64,000 nt of DNA, from NCBI GenBank assembly GCA_020746995.1, contig JAGPXD010000004.1, forward strand, positions 496,001 through 560,000, read 5' to 3'. Shown piece by piece: positions 9,918 through 21,977 of the stretch; position 1 is the first letter of the stretch; each line of letters opens with the position of its first letter. Below the pieces are notes generated by a model that was not told where the DNA came from, made no database searches, and worked only from the letters and a program-made list of their open reading frames with translations. Origin of the DNA: Plectosphaerella cucumerina (lineage: Eukaryota > Ascomycota > Sordariomycetes > Glomerellales > Plectosphaerellaceae). Made by a program: the position numbers and the translations under genes.

Positions 9918-12900
9918 ATGGAGGACGCCTTCAGTCATGTGGGAAACCACTTGATATCCGACTCGGCTGCTGCCATTAAGGCTGGCGGCGACGACCTGTC
10001 CACCCTCAACGCCGATGCGCTCTACGCCTCAACTCACGTCGGCCGCCGACGCGCCGACGACGACGACAATCAGACCGATCTCTATAACGACGATGATAAC
10101 GATAGTCTGGCCAGTGCGCCAGTCGGCGCTATGCAAGGTCTCAAGCTCGGCAGCTTCGTGGAGGAAGATCATGAACCTCCCGCTCATGCCTGCTCGTACG
10201 TTGCTGCCCTATCTACCCCTCCCTGCCAAGCTTCATAAGGGGGACACCGCTAACCCTCGCGCCACAGCTACTGCGGCATCCACTCCCCGAGCTCCGTTGT
10301 CAAGTGTCTAGGCTGTGAGAAATGGTTCTGCAACGGCCGCGGAAACAGCACGTCCTCTCACATCGTCCACCATCTTGTCCGCGCTCGACACAAGGAGATC
10401 CAGCTCCACCCCGCTTCCACGCTTGGCGACACTATCCTCGAGTGCTACAACTGCGGCAACAAGAATGTCTTCCTGCTTGGCTTCATTCCCGCCAAGGCCG
10501 ACACCGTCGTCGTTCTGCTGTGCCGTCAGCCATGCGCCGCCAACACCTCGTCCAAGGATATGAGCTGGGACATCTCGCGTTGGCAGCCCCTGATCGAGGA
10601 GCGCGCCTTCCTCCCCTGGCTGGTGTCCGCCCCCTCCGATGCCGAGCAGCTACGCGCCCGTCACTTGACGGCCCCGATGATGGCCAAGCTCGAGGAGCTG
10701 TGGAAGGACGACTCGACCGCAACTATTGCGAAGCTCGCCGAAGTCGCTAGCATCGACGACGAGCCCCACCCTGTCCTCCTCAAGTACGACGACCCCTATC
10801 AGTACCAGAACATCTTCGGACCCCTTGTCAAGATGGAGTCCGACTACGACAAGAAGCTCAAGGAGGCCCAGTCGGAGGACAACCTGGTTGTCCGTTGGGA
10901 CTTTGGCCTGAACAACAAGCACATTGCCAGCTTTGAGCTTCACAAGATAGAGTCTGGTGACGTCAAGCTGGCCGTCGGCGACGAGATGCGCCTGCGCTAC
11001 ACGGGCGAGCTCCGCTCCAACTGGGAGGGCGTCGGCTATGTCGTCAAGATCCCCAACAACCAATCTGACGAGGTCAAGCTGGAGCTGCGCAAGTCCGGCA
11101 ACGACAAGTCGGTGCCCACCGAGTGCACCCACAACTTCTCTGCCGACTACGTCTGGAAGGCGACTTCGTACGACCGCATGCAGCTCGCTCTCAAGACTTT
11201 CGCCGTCGACGATAACAGTGTCTCGGGCTTCATCGTGCACAAGCTCCTCGGCCGCGATGTCGAGGTGGCGCCCATGAAGATCACCCTGCCCAAGAAGTTC
11301 ACCGCCCCTGGTCTGCCTGACCTGAACAAGTCACAGGTCGATGCTATCAAGTCTGTTCTTCAGACGCCGCTGAGCTTGTACGTCTCGTCCTATTGAAGCC
11401 CCCCAACCCCGCCTCAGTGCTGACCCTCTGTTCAGGATCCAAGGGCCTCCTGGTACCGGCAAGACTGTCACGTCGGCCACCATCATTTACCATCTCGCCA
11501 AGTCCACTGGCGGTCAGGTCTTGGTGTGTGCGCCCTCCAACGTTGCTGTGGACCAGCTCTGCGAGCGTATCCACCGTACCGGACTCAAAGTGGTGCGCCT
11601 CACTGCCAAGTCCCGCGAGGACGTCGAGTCGAGCGTCAGCTTCCTTTCTCTCCACGAGCAAGTCCGTATGAACGAGAGCAACAGTGAGCTTGTGAAGCTG
11701 GCGCAGCTCAAGAGCGAGCTTGACGGACTTTCGAGCCAGGACGAGAAGAAGTTCAAGCAGCTGACCAAGGCCGCCGAGCGCGACATTCTTCACAACGCCG
11801 ATGTCGTCTGCTGCACCTGCGTGGGCGCCGGCGACCCCCGACTCGCCAAGATCAAGTTCCGCAACGTGCTCATTGACGAGTCGACTCAGTCTGCCGAGCC
11901 CGAGTGCATGATCCCGCTCGTCCTCGGCTGCAAGCAGGTCGTCCTGGTCGGCGATCACAAGCAGCTGGGTCCCGTCATCATGAACAAGAAGGCGGCCAAG
12001 GCCGGCCTCAACCAGTCTCTCTTCGAGCGTCTGGTGAACCTGCGCCTGCAGCCCATCCGCCTCAACACGCAGTACCGTATGCACCCGTGTCTGGCCCAGT
12101 TCCCCTCCAACATGTTCTACGACGGATCTCTCCAGAATGGTGTCACCCACAACCAACGCATCCGTAAGGACGTTGACTTCCCCTGGCCCGTGGCCGATAT
12201 GCCTATGATGTTCTGGTCGAACCTTGGTAACGAGGAAATCTCGGCGTCGGGAACTTCCTACCTCAACCGCACCGAGGCGTCTAATGTCGAAAAGGTTGTC
12301 AGCCGCTTCTTCAAGGCCGGAGTCAAGCCTGCGGATATTGGTGTCATCACTCCGTACGAGGGCCAGCGCAGCTACATCGTCAGCACGATGCAGCACACGG
12401 GCACGTTCAAGAAGGAGAGCTACAAGGAGGTTGAAGTTGCCTCGGTCGACGCGTTCCAAGGTCGTGAGAAGGACTTCATCGTCCTGTCTTGTGTCCGTTC
12501 CAACGATAGCCAGGGCATCGGTTTCCTGTCGGACCCGCGCCGTCTCAACGTGGCGCTTACCCGTGCGAAGTATGGTCTCGTTATCATCGGTAACCCCAAG
12601 GTCCTGTCTAAGCACGAGCTGTGGCACCACCTTCTTGTCCACTTCAAGGACAACAAGTGTCTGGTTGAGGGACCCCTCACCAACCTCCAGACCTCGCTGC
12701 TCCAGTTCAGCCGGCCCAAGACGCCCTACCGCCAGAGGAACAACAACAACAACGGCCAGCAGCAGCAGTTCCCCAACGCAGGACCCTACCCCAACAATGG
12801 CCGCTTCAACGGCCACGGCGCGCCCTCAGTCCGTGACTTTGACACGGGCTCGGTCATGTCCTACATCCCGGATGACGTCTCATCCATCCACAGCTCCGCC

Positions 12901-13320
12901 CTCGGTGGTGCGGCTCTCCACGCGACCTACCCCCAGAACTTCGGCGGGTTCAACATGGAGAGCTGGCCCGGACTGCCGGGCGTGCCGATCGGCCGCTCCG
13001 GCAACCGCAAGGGCGCCAGGCCTCCCGGCAGCGTTGCCGGCGAGAGCGTGGCGACGTCTGAGTTCACCGATGCCAGCTCCAGCGTCATCGGATCCAAGGG
13101 CGTCGGCCAGGGCGGCGCCAGCCTCGGCGCTGGTCTGCAGGACGCCTTCACCGGCATGCGCCCCGTGTCTTACTCGCGCAGCGACCGTCTGATGCAGTAC
13201 GTCAACTCGACCAGCGGACAGCGCAGCGGCCCCAGCAACGGATTCGGACGCCGCATCGACGACGACGAGAAGAGCATCAGCACGGCCTTCCACAGCCAGT
13301 TCGGCGGCGGCTACGATTGA
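9918..13320 (+). CDS. UPF1: ATP-dependent RNA helicase UPF1 (nonsense-mediated decay)
   Basis: UPF1 is the central helicase of nonsense-mediated mRNA decay and binds UPF2/UPF3 and release factors. Exons are 9918-10195, 10268-11377 and 11436-13320; the joined frame is 1091 codons (1090 residues). After an acidic N-terminus comes the Cys/His-rich domain from about residue 94 (CSYCGIHSPSSVVKCLGCEK..FC, then ECYNCGNKNVFLLGF). The regulatory 1B region follows, then the SF1 helicase core. Walker A is GPPGTGKT at 466-473 and motif II is VLIDESTQSAEPE. Later motifs are GDHKQLGPV, QYRMHP, ASVDAFQGREKDFIV and RLNVALTRAKYGLVIIGN. The second intron falls just before the Walker A codons. The C-terminal tail is rich in Asn, Gln, Gly and Ser, as in other fungal UPF1 proteins. 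All key residues are present. Confidence 0.97.
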
Positions 13321-14570
13321 TCGACCGGACACGAGAAAGCGAACTCTTACGTGGTTTGACTAGGACATTCATCTATGGATCCATCCCTCGACAGGGCGCA
13401 TCAGTTGAGATGGCAAACAGCAGCTGTACGCCGCTGAGCCACACGACGGATTCCCTCCCATGATTGGAGCGCCGGACGACTTTGGCCGTCCAGGGCGGGC
13501 ATGGGGGCTTCCGGGCCGGACTGGACCATCGCGGTGGCGCGCCGGAAGGGAAGGGTCTCATCACAGACCCGTTCTCTGGCCTTCTCGTGATGAGATGACC
13601 TGCGGCAGCCGGCCCGCGCCGCCCGTCCGGTGATGCGACCGCACCCTCATGGAGGCGAGTCGGGGTTTAGGGGGAGAACCGAGGGTGGTCAGGCGCCCGC
13701 GTGACGGCGGAGAGATGGCCAGCCCTGGTGAATAAGGCGGTTACAGCAGCCAGTTATGCTTGGGAGAGGAGCCTGTAGGTCTCCGAAGACACCAGCTGTC
13801 GGCATGGCAGAAGGTGGAGGGAGCCATGCTGGCTTGACATTCATTTGAGGATATTGATTAAAGGCGTGGGGCGTGGCCCTACTGTCTTGCAGAAAAAAAG
13901 TCGCTCTTTACTGTGGTGGTTCGGTGTCGTGGTGATGATGTGATGTGGGAACACGAATCTCCGCCAGGGGTGATGATCCGCCGATCACGAGCTGACTCGA
14001 TGCGGTGTCTTTGAGTTTGGTCAACTTGCAAGAGAAGTATAGGGGCGAGTTAACCTTCGGTACGCAGCGAATAAGTACCTGCTCGGCCTTGGCTCATCAA
14101 CTCATCACTCATCGACATGTTCTCGCTCTTTCCGTTGTCTGCCCCATTCCTCTGGGTTGCTCTTGCCCCTGAATGCATCCTCAAGGTGCCTTGCCAAGGC
14201 CGGCTTAAGTAAGATGGCCCGCTAGCGCCCCGCCATCCTCGTGTTACAGTGGATGCTTCAGCGGAGGCTCCAGGGATCACCCAGTAAGCCTCCCCTTTCC
14301 GGACCTGCCCCTGCTAGTTCCAGAAGACGACACCTTGTCAGGCTTTAAATCCACCTCATCCCGACGTCTCACGCGTCCATGTCGCGCCCGGACTGTTCAA
14401 GTTCCTCTTCATGGAAGTCCGACGGCGCCATTGAAGGGCCAACACACACACTCATTCATCTCGACACGCCTTGAGAAGAGGCCTCGAGATGCCAAGGCTT
14501 GGCGACATCGCGCTCAGTATCATCCCTCGACAGGTCGCCGACTTTGGTTGAGGCTCTTCCGACCGCCGCC
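13321..14570. other. Intergenic region UPF1/GH47
   Basis: This contains the UPF1 3' end and the promoter of the mannosidase gene. Open frames (13373-13564, 14050-14280 minus) look like chance. The segment 13930-13998 has TGATGA and CTGA words as in a box C/D RNA, but without a convincing terminal stem. Confidence 0.45.
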
Positions 14571-16340
14571 ATGATCACCATCCGCCGCTCGATGAGGCGT
14601 CCCGCCATTGCACTTATTACGTTTATCGTCTTGGCCATCTGGTGGACGGGCATCCCCGGATTCAGCTCCAAGGTCATCCAGATCGACAATGTCGACTACC
14701 GCACGCCCAGCTACGACTGGGCGAGGGTGAAGCTGCAATATCCCCGCGAGTCCATCAAGCCGCTGCCGGTCGGCTCTCCGCTCGCACTCCCGAAGGTGCA
14801 GCACGTTTTCTCCACGGCAAAACCGCCCCAAGATGAGGCTGCAAAGGTCGAATCGCGGAAGCAAGCCGTCCTGCAGGCATTCCGGCGCAGCTGGTCGAGC
14901 TACAAGAAGTACGCCTGGGGCTGGGATGAGCTGGTCCCCATTGCTGGCGCGGGGAAGAACACTTTCGGTGGCTATGGCGCGTCCATCGTTGACGCTCTTG
15001 GTACTCTCTGGATCATGGGCCAGAAGGAGGACTTTGCCGAAGCTGTGCGCACCGTGGCTCTCATCGATTGGAACAACACGACACTCACTTCCGTCAACAT
15101 GTTCGAGACGACAATCCGCTACTTGGGCGGGCTCCTGTCGGCCTACGATCTGAGCGGCGAGCCTGTCCTGCTGACAAAGGCCGTCGAGCTGGGCGAGATG
15201 CTCTACTTTGGATTCGACACGCCGAACCACATGCCGCCTTTTTGGTTGCAGTTCTCCTCAGCCAAGCTCGGCACCCTGTCCGCCAGCGACCACGATCCAT
15301 TGACCTCGGGCGGCTCGCTGTCCCTGGAGTTCACACGTCTCTCGCAGCTCACGGGAAACCCCAAGTGGTACGACGCCACCGAGCGCGTCAAGGAGTTCCT
15401 CCACAACACCCAGAAGGATACGAAGATCCCCGGCATGTGGCCAGCTTTCCTCAGCTATCGCAGGCTGACGGCCAGCGAGTCGCACTTTACCATTGGTGCA
15501 CAGGCCGACTCGGTATATGAGTATCTGCCCAAGATGCATGCTCTCCTCGGTGGGCTGGATCCCGAGTACCCTGAGATGACCAAGGCCTCGTTCGATGCCA
15601 TCAAGGCCAACCTTCTTTTCTCCCCCATGACGCCCGACAACGCCGATATCCTCTTTGCGGGTGACGCCAACGCCAGGTCTGGCAACAAGGCCGATCTGTC
15701 TCCTGACATGCAGCACCTTTCGTGCTTCCTCGGCGGCTCTTACGCCTTGGCTGCACGTCTTCTCTCCGATAAGAGCTACTTGGATATTGGCGCACGTCTG
15801 ACCCGGGGATGCGTCTGGGCCTACGCCGCTCTTCCCACCGGCATCATGCCCGAGATCAGCACATTCCTTCCATGCGCCTCGGCCACCGACCCCGAAGTCA
15901 GCGACCGCTTGGCCGCATGCAAGTGGTCCGACTCGGTCTGGGACGCCAAGGCGCCCAAGTCCCGTGGAAGCGGCGGCGCCGAACTACCAAAGGGCTACAT
16001 GGGCGCGCGCGACACGTCGTACATGCTGCGCCCCGAGGCCATCGAGAGCGTCTTCTACATGTGGCGCATCACAGGCGATGCCGTCTGGCGAGACGCCGCG
16101 TGGGATATGTTCCAGGCTATCGTGGCGGCTACCGAGACGAAGTTGGCGTACTCGTCCATCCGCAATGTCAACACCCCCAAGGGTGTAGAGACGCAGAAGA
16201 CGGACTCGACTGAGAGCTTCTGGTTCTCAGAGACGATGAAGTACTTTTATCTCATCTTTGAGGACCCGGGTCTTGTGAGCCTGGATGATTGGGTGTTTAA
16301 CACGGAGGCACACCCGCTGAAGAGGCCGACCAGGGGGTGA
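14571..16340 (+). CDS. Class I alpha-1,2-mannosidase, glycoside hydrolase family 47, type II membrane protein
   Basis: Enzymes of this family trim alpha-1,2-linked mannose from N-glycans in the ER/Golgi, using calcium. The frame is intronless and gives 589 residues from the first ATG; an in-frame TTG at 14499 is discarded. A short basic tail is followed by one membrane segment (about residues 12-29, IALITFIVLAIWWTGI), giving a type II topology with a lumenal catalytic domain. GH47 signatures are WDELVPIAG, NMFETTIRYLGGLLSAYDL (acid residue), GAQADSVYEYLPKMHALLGG, LRPEAIESVFYMWR and TESFWFSETMKYFYLIF, with the calcium-binding threonine expected near NTEAHP. It could be an ER mannosidase, a Golgi mannosidase or a degradation-linked (Htm1/Mnl-like) paralogue; the sequence alone does not decide this. 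The family assignment is certain. Confidence 0.92.
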   Translation: MITIRRSMRRPAIALITFIVLAIWWTGIPGFSSKVIQIDNVDYRTPSYDWARVKLQYPRESIKPLPVGSPLALPKVQHVFSTAKPPQDEAAKVESRKQAVLQAFRRSWSSYKKYAWGWDELVPIAGAGKNTFGGYGASIVDALGTLWIMGQKEDFAEAVRTVALIDWNNTTLTSVNMFETTIRYLGGLLSAYDLSGEPVLLTKAVELGEMLYFGFDTPNHMPPFWLQFSSAKLGTLSASDHDPLTSGGSLSLEFTRLSQLTGNPKWYDATERVKEFLHNTQKDTKIPGMWPAFLSYRRLTASESHFTIGAQADSVYEYLPKMHALLGGLDPEYPEMTKASFDAIKANLLFSPMTPDNADILFAGDANARSGNKADLSPDMQHLSCFLGGSYALAARLLSDKSYLDIGARLTRGCVWAYAALPTGIMPEISTFLPCASATDPEVSDRLAACKWSDSVWDAKAPKSRGSGGAELPKGYMGARDTSYMLRPEAIESVFYMWRITGDAVWRDAAWDMFQAIVAATETKLAYSSIRNVNTPKGVETQKTDSTESFWFSETMKYFYLIFEDPGLVSLDDWVFNTEAHPLKRPTRG

Positions 16341-16499
16341 ATTGGCCATTGTACATCAGCATGCTTGAATATTTTCCATTTTCGAATATTTGCCTTGCGT
16401 GATATCGCGAACAGGAATTAAGTAGGGCTAATCACTAGGACGCGGACACCCCGTCCTGCCTCTTACGTCAACCTCTCATCTAGGCCAGACGCCCCTTCT

Positions 16500-17379
16500 C
16501 TATCCATCCCGCCGGTGTGACTTGTCTGGCAGCTTATGTGCCGGCGTTTCTTTGGCAGGGAACTCGCCCGGCCTCGGAGATGCGTCTAGCTCGTGGACGT
16601 ACCCCGAGTCGGCCTCTTGGGCGAACTTGTAGGGCGATATGGAGTCGGAGTGCAGCTGGGCTTTCTCCATTGTCGGTGACGATGGAGCAGGCTCTGCGGG
16701 TAACGAAGCGGACCGTTGCCGCCGGCGACGGAGCCAGTAGATGCACAGGGCGAGGAAGATGAGCAGAAGGGGCCCGACGACGGCGCCGGCGATCCAGGCC
16801 TTGCTTCCTCCCTGTTCGGGTTCGGGTTCGGTACTAGTAGATGGTGATGGAACTGTTTGGTGTTCTGTCAGTAGTTGTGTGGCAGGTTCTCGGGAGGGTT
16901 GCGATGTACCTGATGATGTCTCTCTCGCTCTGGCTGCCGTCTCGGTCGGTGAAGAGGTGAAGATGGAGTTGCTAGATTTCTCTGTCGTTGTCACCGGGCC
17001 CCCCACATCAAGGTATTCGATTACAGTGACGACCCCATTTGCGAGGGTGAAGCTCTCGGTGCGGGTAATAGCCAGCAGGTCGCAGTACTCCAGAAACCGC
17101 CCCATAACTTGGCGAATAAACTCCAGTCCCTCCGGACCACCCACGTCTTCTGGATTTTCCGCGATGCAGAGCTGACATGACGCGTATTCTGCTTGAAACT
17201 GCGAGCCTGGATTGCACAGCTCCGGGCTTTGCCCTATAGACTCGGCCTCCCTGAAGGCATTGCCTATGAAATTAGCCCGTCAGAAAACCCTACGCAGGCG
17301 GCTCAGGGGCTTTGTAATACTCACTGCAGAAGGGGTAGCAAACGGCTGGAGCCACCGGCTCGGAGCTGTTGGTGGACAT
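16500..17379 (-). CDS. Cysteine-rich single-pass membrane protein, unknown function
   Basis: I do not recognise a named family. Exons 17379-17325 and 17263-16500 (61-nt intron, GTGAGT...TTCATAG) give 272 residues. The N-terminal ectodomain begins STNSSEPVAPAVCYPFC and has further spaced cysteines (ELCNP, ASCQLCIAE, EYCDLL). A Ser/Thr/Pro-rich stretch follows, then one membrane segment (KAWIAGAVVGPLLLIFLALC) and an arginine-rich cytosolic tail. This layout (Cys module, mucin-like stalk, membrane anchor, basic tail) is common in fungal surface proteins. A second candidate intron (16853-16909, 57 nt, GTACAT donor, CTGAC branch, CAG) is in frame, so the stalk may be 19 residues shorter. An upstream in-frame ATG at 17466 would add 29 residues. 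There is no typical N-terminal signal peptide from either start, which is odd for this layout. Confidence 0.72.
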
Positions 17380-18535
17380 TTCCAAGGTAGACAGGTTTCT
17401 GAAGGAGGAGAATCGCGAGTGGACGGGGAATGATCGAGTAAAGAGAGGGGTGCGTGCTTCAGCCATTTATCACATGAGGAGCGGCAAGTCGATGAAACCA
17501 GACCTCGCCTGCGATGTTCAGTGGCTGATCACACCACCACTATCGCCAGCCCGCCAATGATCCATGCAGTTGAGCTGAGGGGGTCTGCAGGGTGCGGCAT
17601 GCAGCAGACTGTTGGCAGAGAGCCTGATGTGCCAGTTCGGATCAGGCTGCGTGCCCAGCATCGGAGGTCGAGGTACCTCTCCTAGCGTTGGCACAAGAAC
17701 AGCACTTCTCGTCACAGACCATCGGATCAAAGCGCAGATCTACAGTTTCCATGAGATAGATCGATGTACGAGTGACACTGGCAGATTTTACGTGACCTGA
17801 AAATGACAGTGAACAGTACATGGACTGTCGAGTACTCGCTCAGGGAGGGAAATGACCGGTCCTAGTCTACCTTGGGTAGTAAAAGAGTAGGTCTTGGATG
17901 ATTCCGCGATTATAAGTATCTGGTAGTTCAAAAAACCTTACTGTACGTCATATGTTCTCCTCATATCTTTCAAGTAAGTGATAGCTTGTAATAGCAGGCC
18001 GAGGTCACGTTGCTACATGGTCACGTCGATTTTGGTCGGCCTTCAAGTTCCCAGGTTCCGGTTTCGCCAAGCCGTTATCGGCTCTGCTAGGAAAATATAT
18101 GATGTTTCTCTTCATAAACCTCGACTGCCTCGCCAAATGGCATCATCGGCGTAGCCGCCGGTAAGTCCTGCCAAGAGTGTCTGACCGACTCGGCGACCCA
18201 TCAGGCTACAAGGCAGACAGACACGCATCGACTGCATGAGCTGAGCATTCAAGGTGTGGCAGTCAGTGCGTGGTGATGCCGGGAAAGACGTATCACGATT
18301 GACCCCCGCTCCCCCTGTCTTTGCGAGGCAGACTCGATGCCAAGCTCAGAGCCTGATCGCAGCGGCGAGCTGCAGAGGTGATGTGGTGGCTGCTGTGACG
18401 TGGCGGCAGACGCCGGCCATCTTCCAAGGTCCCCAGGCATACATATTCCTTCGTTTTCCGACCGAGGCTTTGGAGCTTTACTTCCCGTCAGCCTCTGCGT
18501 GCCTTGCTCACCAAGAGACACGATCGAGGACAATC
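17380..18535. other. Intergenic region, divergent promoters
   Basis: The two flanking genes diverge here. Roughly 17800-18130 is more AT-rich than its surroundings, but I see no transposon ends, coding frame or RNA gene. An open frame continues upstream of the next gene to 18254 but contains no ATG before 18536. Confidence 0.45.
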
Positions 18536-21419
18536 ATGGACTTCGGCAAAATCGAGGCCTCGGCCGTTTCAAACACCAACGAGCTCGTCGTGAGCGCAGG
18601 CTATTTCAATCTCGACTTTTCTCTCGTCAAGTTCGCCGCGCCTCCTGAATATCAGGGCATCAGCGGTGCACTGTCGCAGCTTCGCCGCACCGAGGCCGAG
18701 GATGGCCAGAGTCACATTACGGCCAGGCGCCTCGGCGCCCTTTTCGATGGCGTCTGCCCGCCGACCCCGAACCTGATCAAGGCCTATGGGCTCAGAGCCA
18801 CACAGATCGCCCAGACCGTGTCTTCGCAAGACGTTCCCTCCAAGTTCAAGACCAACTGGATCTTCTCAGAGTACCTGGGCGTGGATGCAACTTCGTTGTG
18901 GGCCGCCGCCACCTCTCGCAAGGCTGCCCTCCCCATTCATCTGCTCGCATGCATGCTTGCGAGGATATGGGGTGAGGCCGAGGCAGTCTCCATCTGGCTG
19001 GAGATCGTAAATGGGAGGAGGGCTGAGCTGAGATCGACCTTTGAGACCGAAGGCGAACTTCCCTTTGACAAGCTATCTGCCGCCTCGCAGGCGGATATCT
19101 CCCAGGAGCAGCTAGCCAAATGGGACTCCAGTGCCCGGTCCTGGCTGAGGACGGCCGACACGGTTCAAAAGGCGCAGAACGACCAGCTCCTTCTTATCAT
19201 CAAGAACATCAGTCTCTCGGTGAGCAATGAGCAGACAACATACAAAAGCATCATCACGGCATGGACGTCGGCCCTCAAGACCATGGAGAGCCTCATCATA
19301 GGCGCACCGCACGTGGTCCAGAACAGCGCGGTCTTGCTGGGTATGTCATCCTGGCACCTGTATCCCGACATGGTCTACATTGGGGGCGTTGGTGGTTCAA
19401 AGGAAATCTCGATGAAGGATCCCTTGGTCCATCCATCGGGGGTCATGACCATGGGTGTATCAGATGCCAGCGGTTCGAGCAGTTCTAACAGTGGAATCTA
19501 CTGGTCGCTCTCGCTGGCTCATCACCGGTTCTACGGGCGCCCCGAGACAAGGACGGGGGAGATGGATGGCCATGACCACCGACTCACATTTCTTCAGCTG
19601 CAGCAAGCAACTCTCGGTGCTATATTGTCTCATTGGAAGATTCCAGTGGGCGAGACTGATGAAGCCTTACGAATGTTGGTGCAGCTGGCCAGCTTCCTGT
19701 TATCAGATCAGAGACCGGACAGTCTGAAGTACGACTGGATACGAATGATTACCGAGCCTATCCTCGAATACTTCAATGGCGACATGGACTCGAACTTTGC
19801 CGTATCCCTTGGCAGGCGACGCAGCACATTCATCGGGAGCTCAATGACCAGGCCACATCGACCCTTCTGGGGCTTGACTAGTCTCAACGGCTTGATGGCG
19901 TTCCTTTCGAAGCCAGAAGACCAAGTCGAGCTCCTCCGAAGACTGACGCGGCGCTCCCCTAGCCTTCAGCATCAGCAGTGCTTACTTGTTGCCAGGCACA
20001 ACGCCAAGACAAGGTGCTATGTCGGTGTCGTCCCTGATGAGAATGTCCTGCGATGCTGGGTGCCGAAACGCAGCCCCAGGGCGCTTGCCTCGACCTACCG
20101 GAAGATCGGAGAAGTCACGGAATATGCGGCGAAGAGGTTCAAATGGCAGTCATCGCTCATCGTTGTGGACACTGAGAACGACATCACGTATGACTACGCT
20201 TTCGGTGAAGTCGACTCGGCTGCTGCGTTTGTTCGGAGACCGACGGGTTTACTCTTTAGCCCTCCTCATCAACAGCCTGCTATTATGCACGACGACCTCC
20301 GCTGGGCCATCCAGCATGACATGGTGTCACTCGAGAAATTCCGCAGTACGATAGCGACGTTTGACGACGAAATTGTGTACAGTCTCTGGTTGCTGAGTGT
20401 GGCTTTCGTCGAGTATCGCTCGCTGTCTCTTGAGGGCGCTACCATCTCCCCTTCAGTCTTGAGGCAACCGTTCCGAATCCGGCTGGTTTCTGGGGACTGG
20501 CTGAGCAAAGTTGCCGCGATCCCCGTTACCCCCTCACATCAGGCAGGCCATGCGGGTCCCGGTTTCACCCGAGGTGCGAGCATCAGAAACCTCGACGCGC
20601 ACAGGTTAGCGGTGGCATTGATTGCGTATCTGGAGACTGGAGAAGACTTCCTGTTCGGAGACTACAATCGTATCCTGGGGCTGTCGGTGGGCAACTCCAT
20701 TTACGTCCCAAGCCGGGTATGCGTCTTTGAAGTTCTATCCGAGTACATGCACACCAACAAAGTACTAACTAGGCAATTGATAGATCCTCCAAGACCCCGA
20801 GGAAGTAGAACGGCCGAGTCGATTCAGGAGACTGCTAGGGAACTTGGCCACATCTGGCATTACCCTCCTCACCTGCCCCGAGACGCCGCTGTGTCGAGAC
20901 TTCGATATTGGCTCGTGGCGACAGAGCACCACCGCATTTGATGGCGCCACACTAGACCACTTCAACCAAACCTCCCTGCATCTGACGCTGACCGACTGGT
21001 CTGTCCCTCTGACCGAGACGAGCTCTGTCGGGCAACGTCATGCGGGAGGCACACACAGAGAGGGCGTGGTGTCGATACGGGATGCGGGCTCATGGGTTGC
21101 CGATATTGATCCAGAGACAGCCCTAGCGGCTGACTGCGTCGAAATAGTGCGACCCTCGCCCTGCTCTTGCGCCAAGGCGCAGAATGGTGACCAGAAGGTC
21201 ATCGAAGCACAGTCTCTCCAGTCTTGGGACCAGGTTCTGGATTGTCCCGAGGGTATTCTGGTGACGCAGTCGCGTGGGAACTGGATGGCACGACTAGCCC
21301 TCATCTCGGTGCTCGCGCAGCACTCGAAGAGCTTGCAGAAGAAGGTTCTTGTGTGCCCGAAGGAGATGTGTTGGACGTGTGCGCAGGCAACACACAGGAA
21401 CGCTATATTCATAGCTTGA
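18536..21419 (+). CDS. Large conserved-looking fungal protein of unknown function (938 aa)
   Basis: No domain is recognised. Exons 18536-20716 and 20784-21419 are joined across a 67-nt intron with textbook signals (GTATGC donor, TACTAAC branch, GATAG acceptor). This gives 939 codons without a break, so I regard the gene as real. The start is the first ATG of the frame. The protein is soluble, has no signal peptide and no clear membrane segment. It is rich in tryptophan and in alternating hydrophobic/charged stretches, suggesting a large folded globular protein. The C-terminus has closely spaced cysteines (VLVCPKEMCWTCAQ) that might bind metal or form disulphides. There is no helicase, kinase, P-loop or zinc-finger signature. 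The neighbours give no functional hint. Confidence 0.8.
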
Positions 21420-21977
21420 ACAGGCCTCTCTGAAGTGAGCGGCTGGTGTTCTATGCCCGGGTTTTCATCGTCCCGGGGCCTGGGCTATGGCGAGCGAGCT
21501 ACATGAATAGTCCAACTTCGTGTGCTCAGACGAGAAAAGAGAACAACACTCACGTGGCCCGAGATCTGGTCGTGCCTCGTTCATGCTTCTGTTCTGATAC
21601 GTCAACAACGAACTCCCACTGCGAACCTGCCTGCCTTTGAGCACTGAGGTTGACCGAGGCTGATCACCTACTAATTTAAGGAAAATCAGGTCGGCATAAT
21701 CATACGTTATGCCTAAGTCCAGACGCCGCAGGTCAATCGACGGGTTGTCGTGAGCATGCACGTACATTCCAATTCTTTTCAGATCGATGTGGTATGTCGT
21801 AAAACGACATGTCCTGACTGGACATGCGGGTCTACCAAGCGCATCGATTTCGTCACTGCTCGCCTCTATCGGCAGAACCCACTCCAGCTCCGACCGAAAT
21901 CGTCACCACTCCAACAACCCTTCCCTCCCCTTCCCTTCCCCTCGTCACGACCGCTCCCACGACGATCGGGATGAGGC
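21420..21977. other. Intergenic region
   Basis: This contains the 3' end of the large orphan gene and the promoter of the J-protein gene, with a C-rich leader from about 21900. No further gene is supported. Confidence 0.45.

Noticed and set aside
11347..12816. 489-codon open frame antisense to UPF1
   Set aside because: It mirrors the GC-rich third positions of UPF1, has a repetitive Val/Leu/Glu-rich composition and shows no domain. It is a shadow frame.
13925..14000. Possible box C/D snoRNA (TGATGA twice, CTGA once)
   Set aside because: There is no D' box, and the flanking sequences do not form a convincing terminal stem.
14499..14570. 24-residue N-terminal extension of the GH47 enzyme
   Set aside because: It would need a TTG start. 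The ATG at 14571 places a basic tail and membrane anchor correctly.
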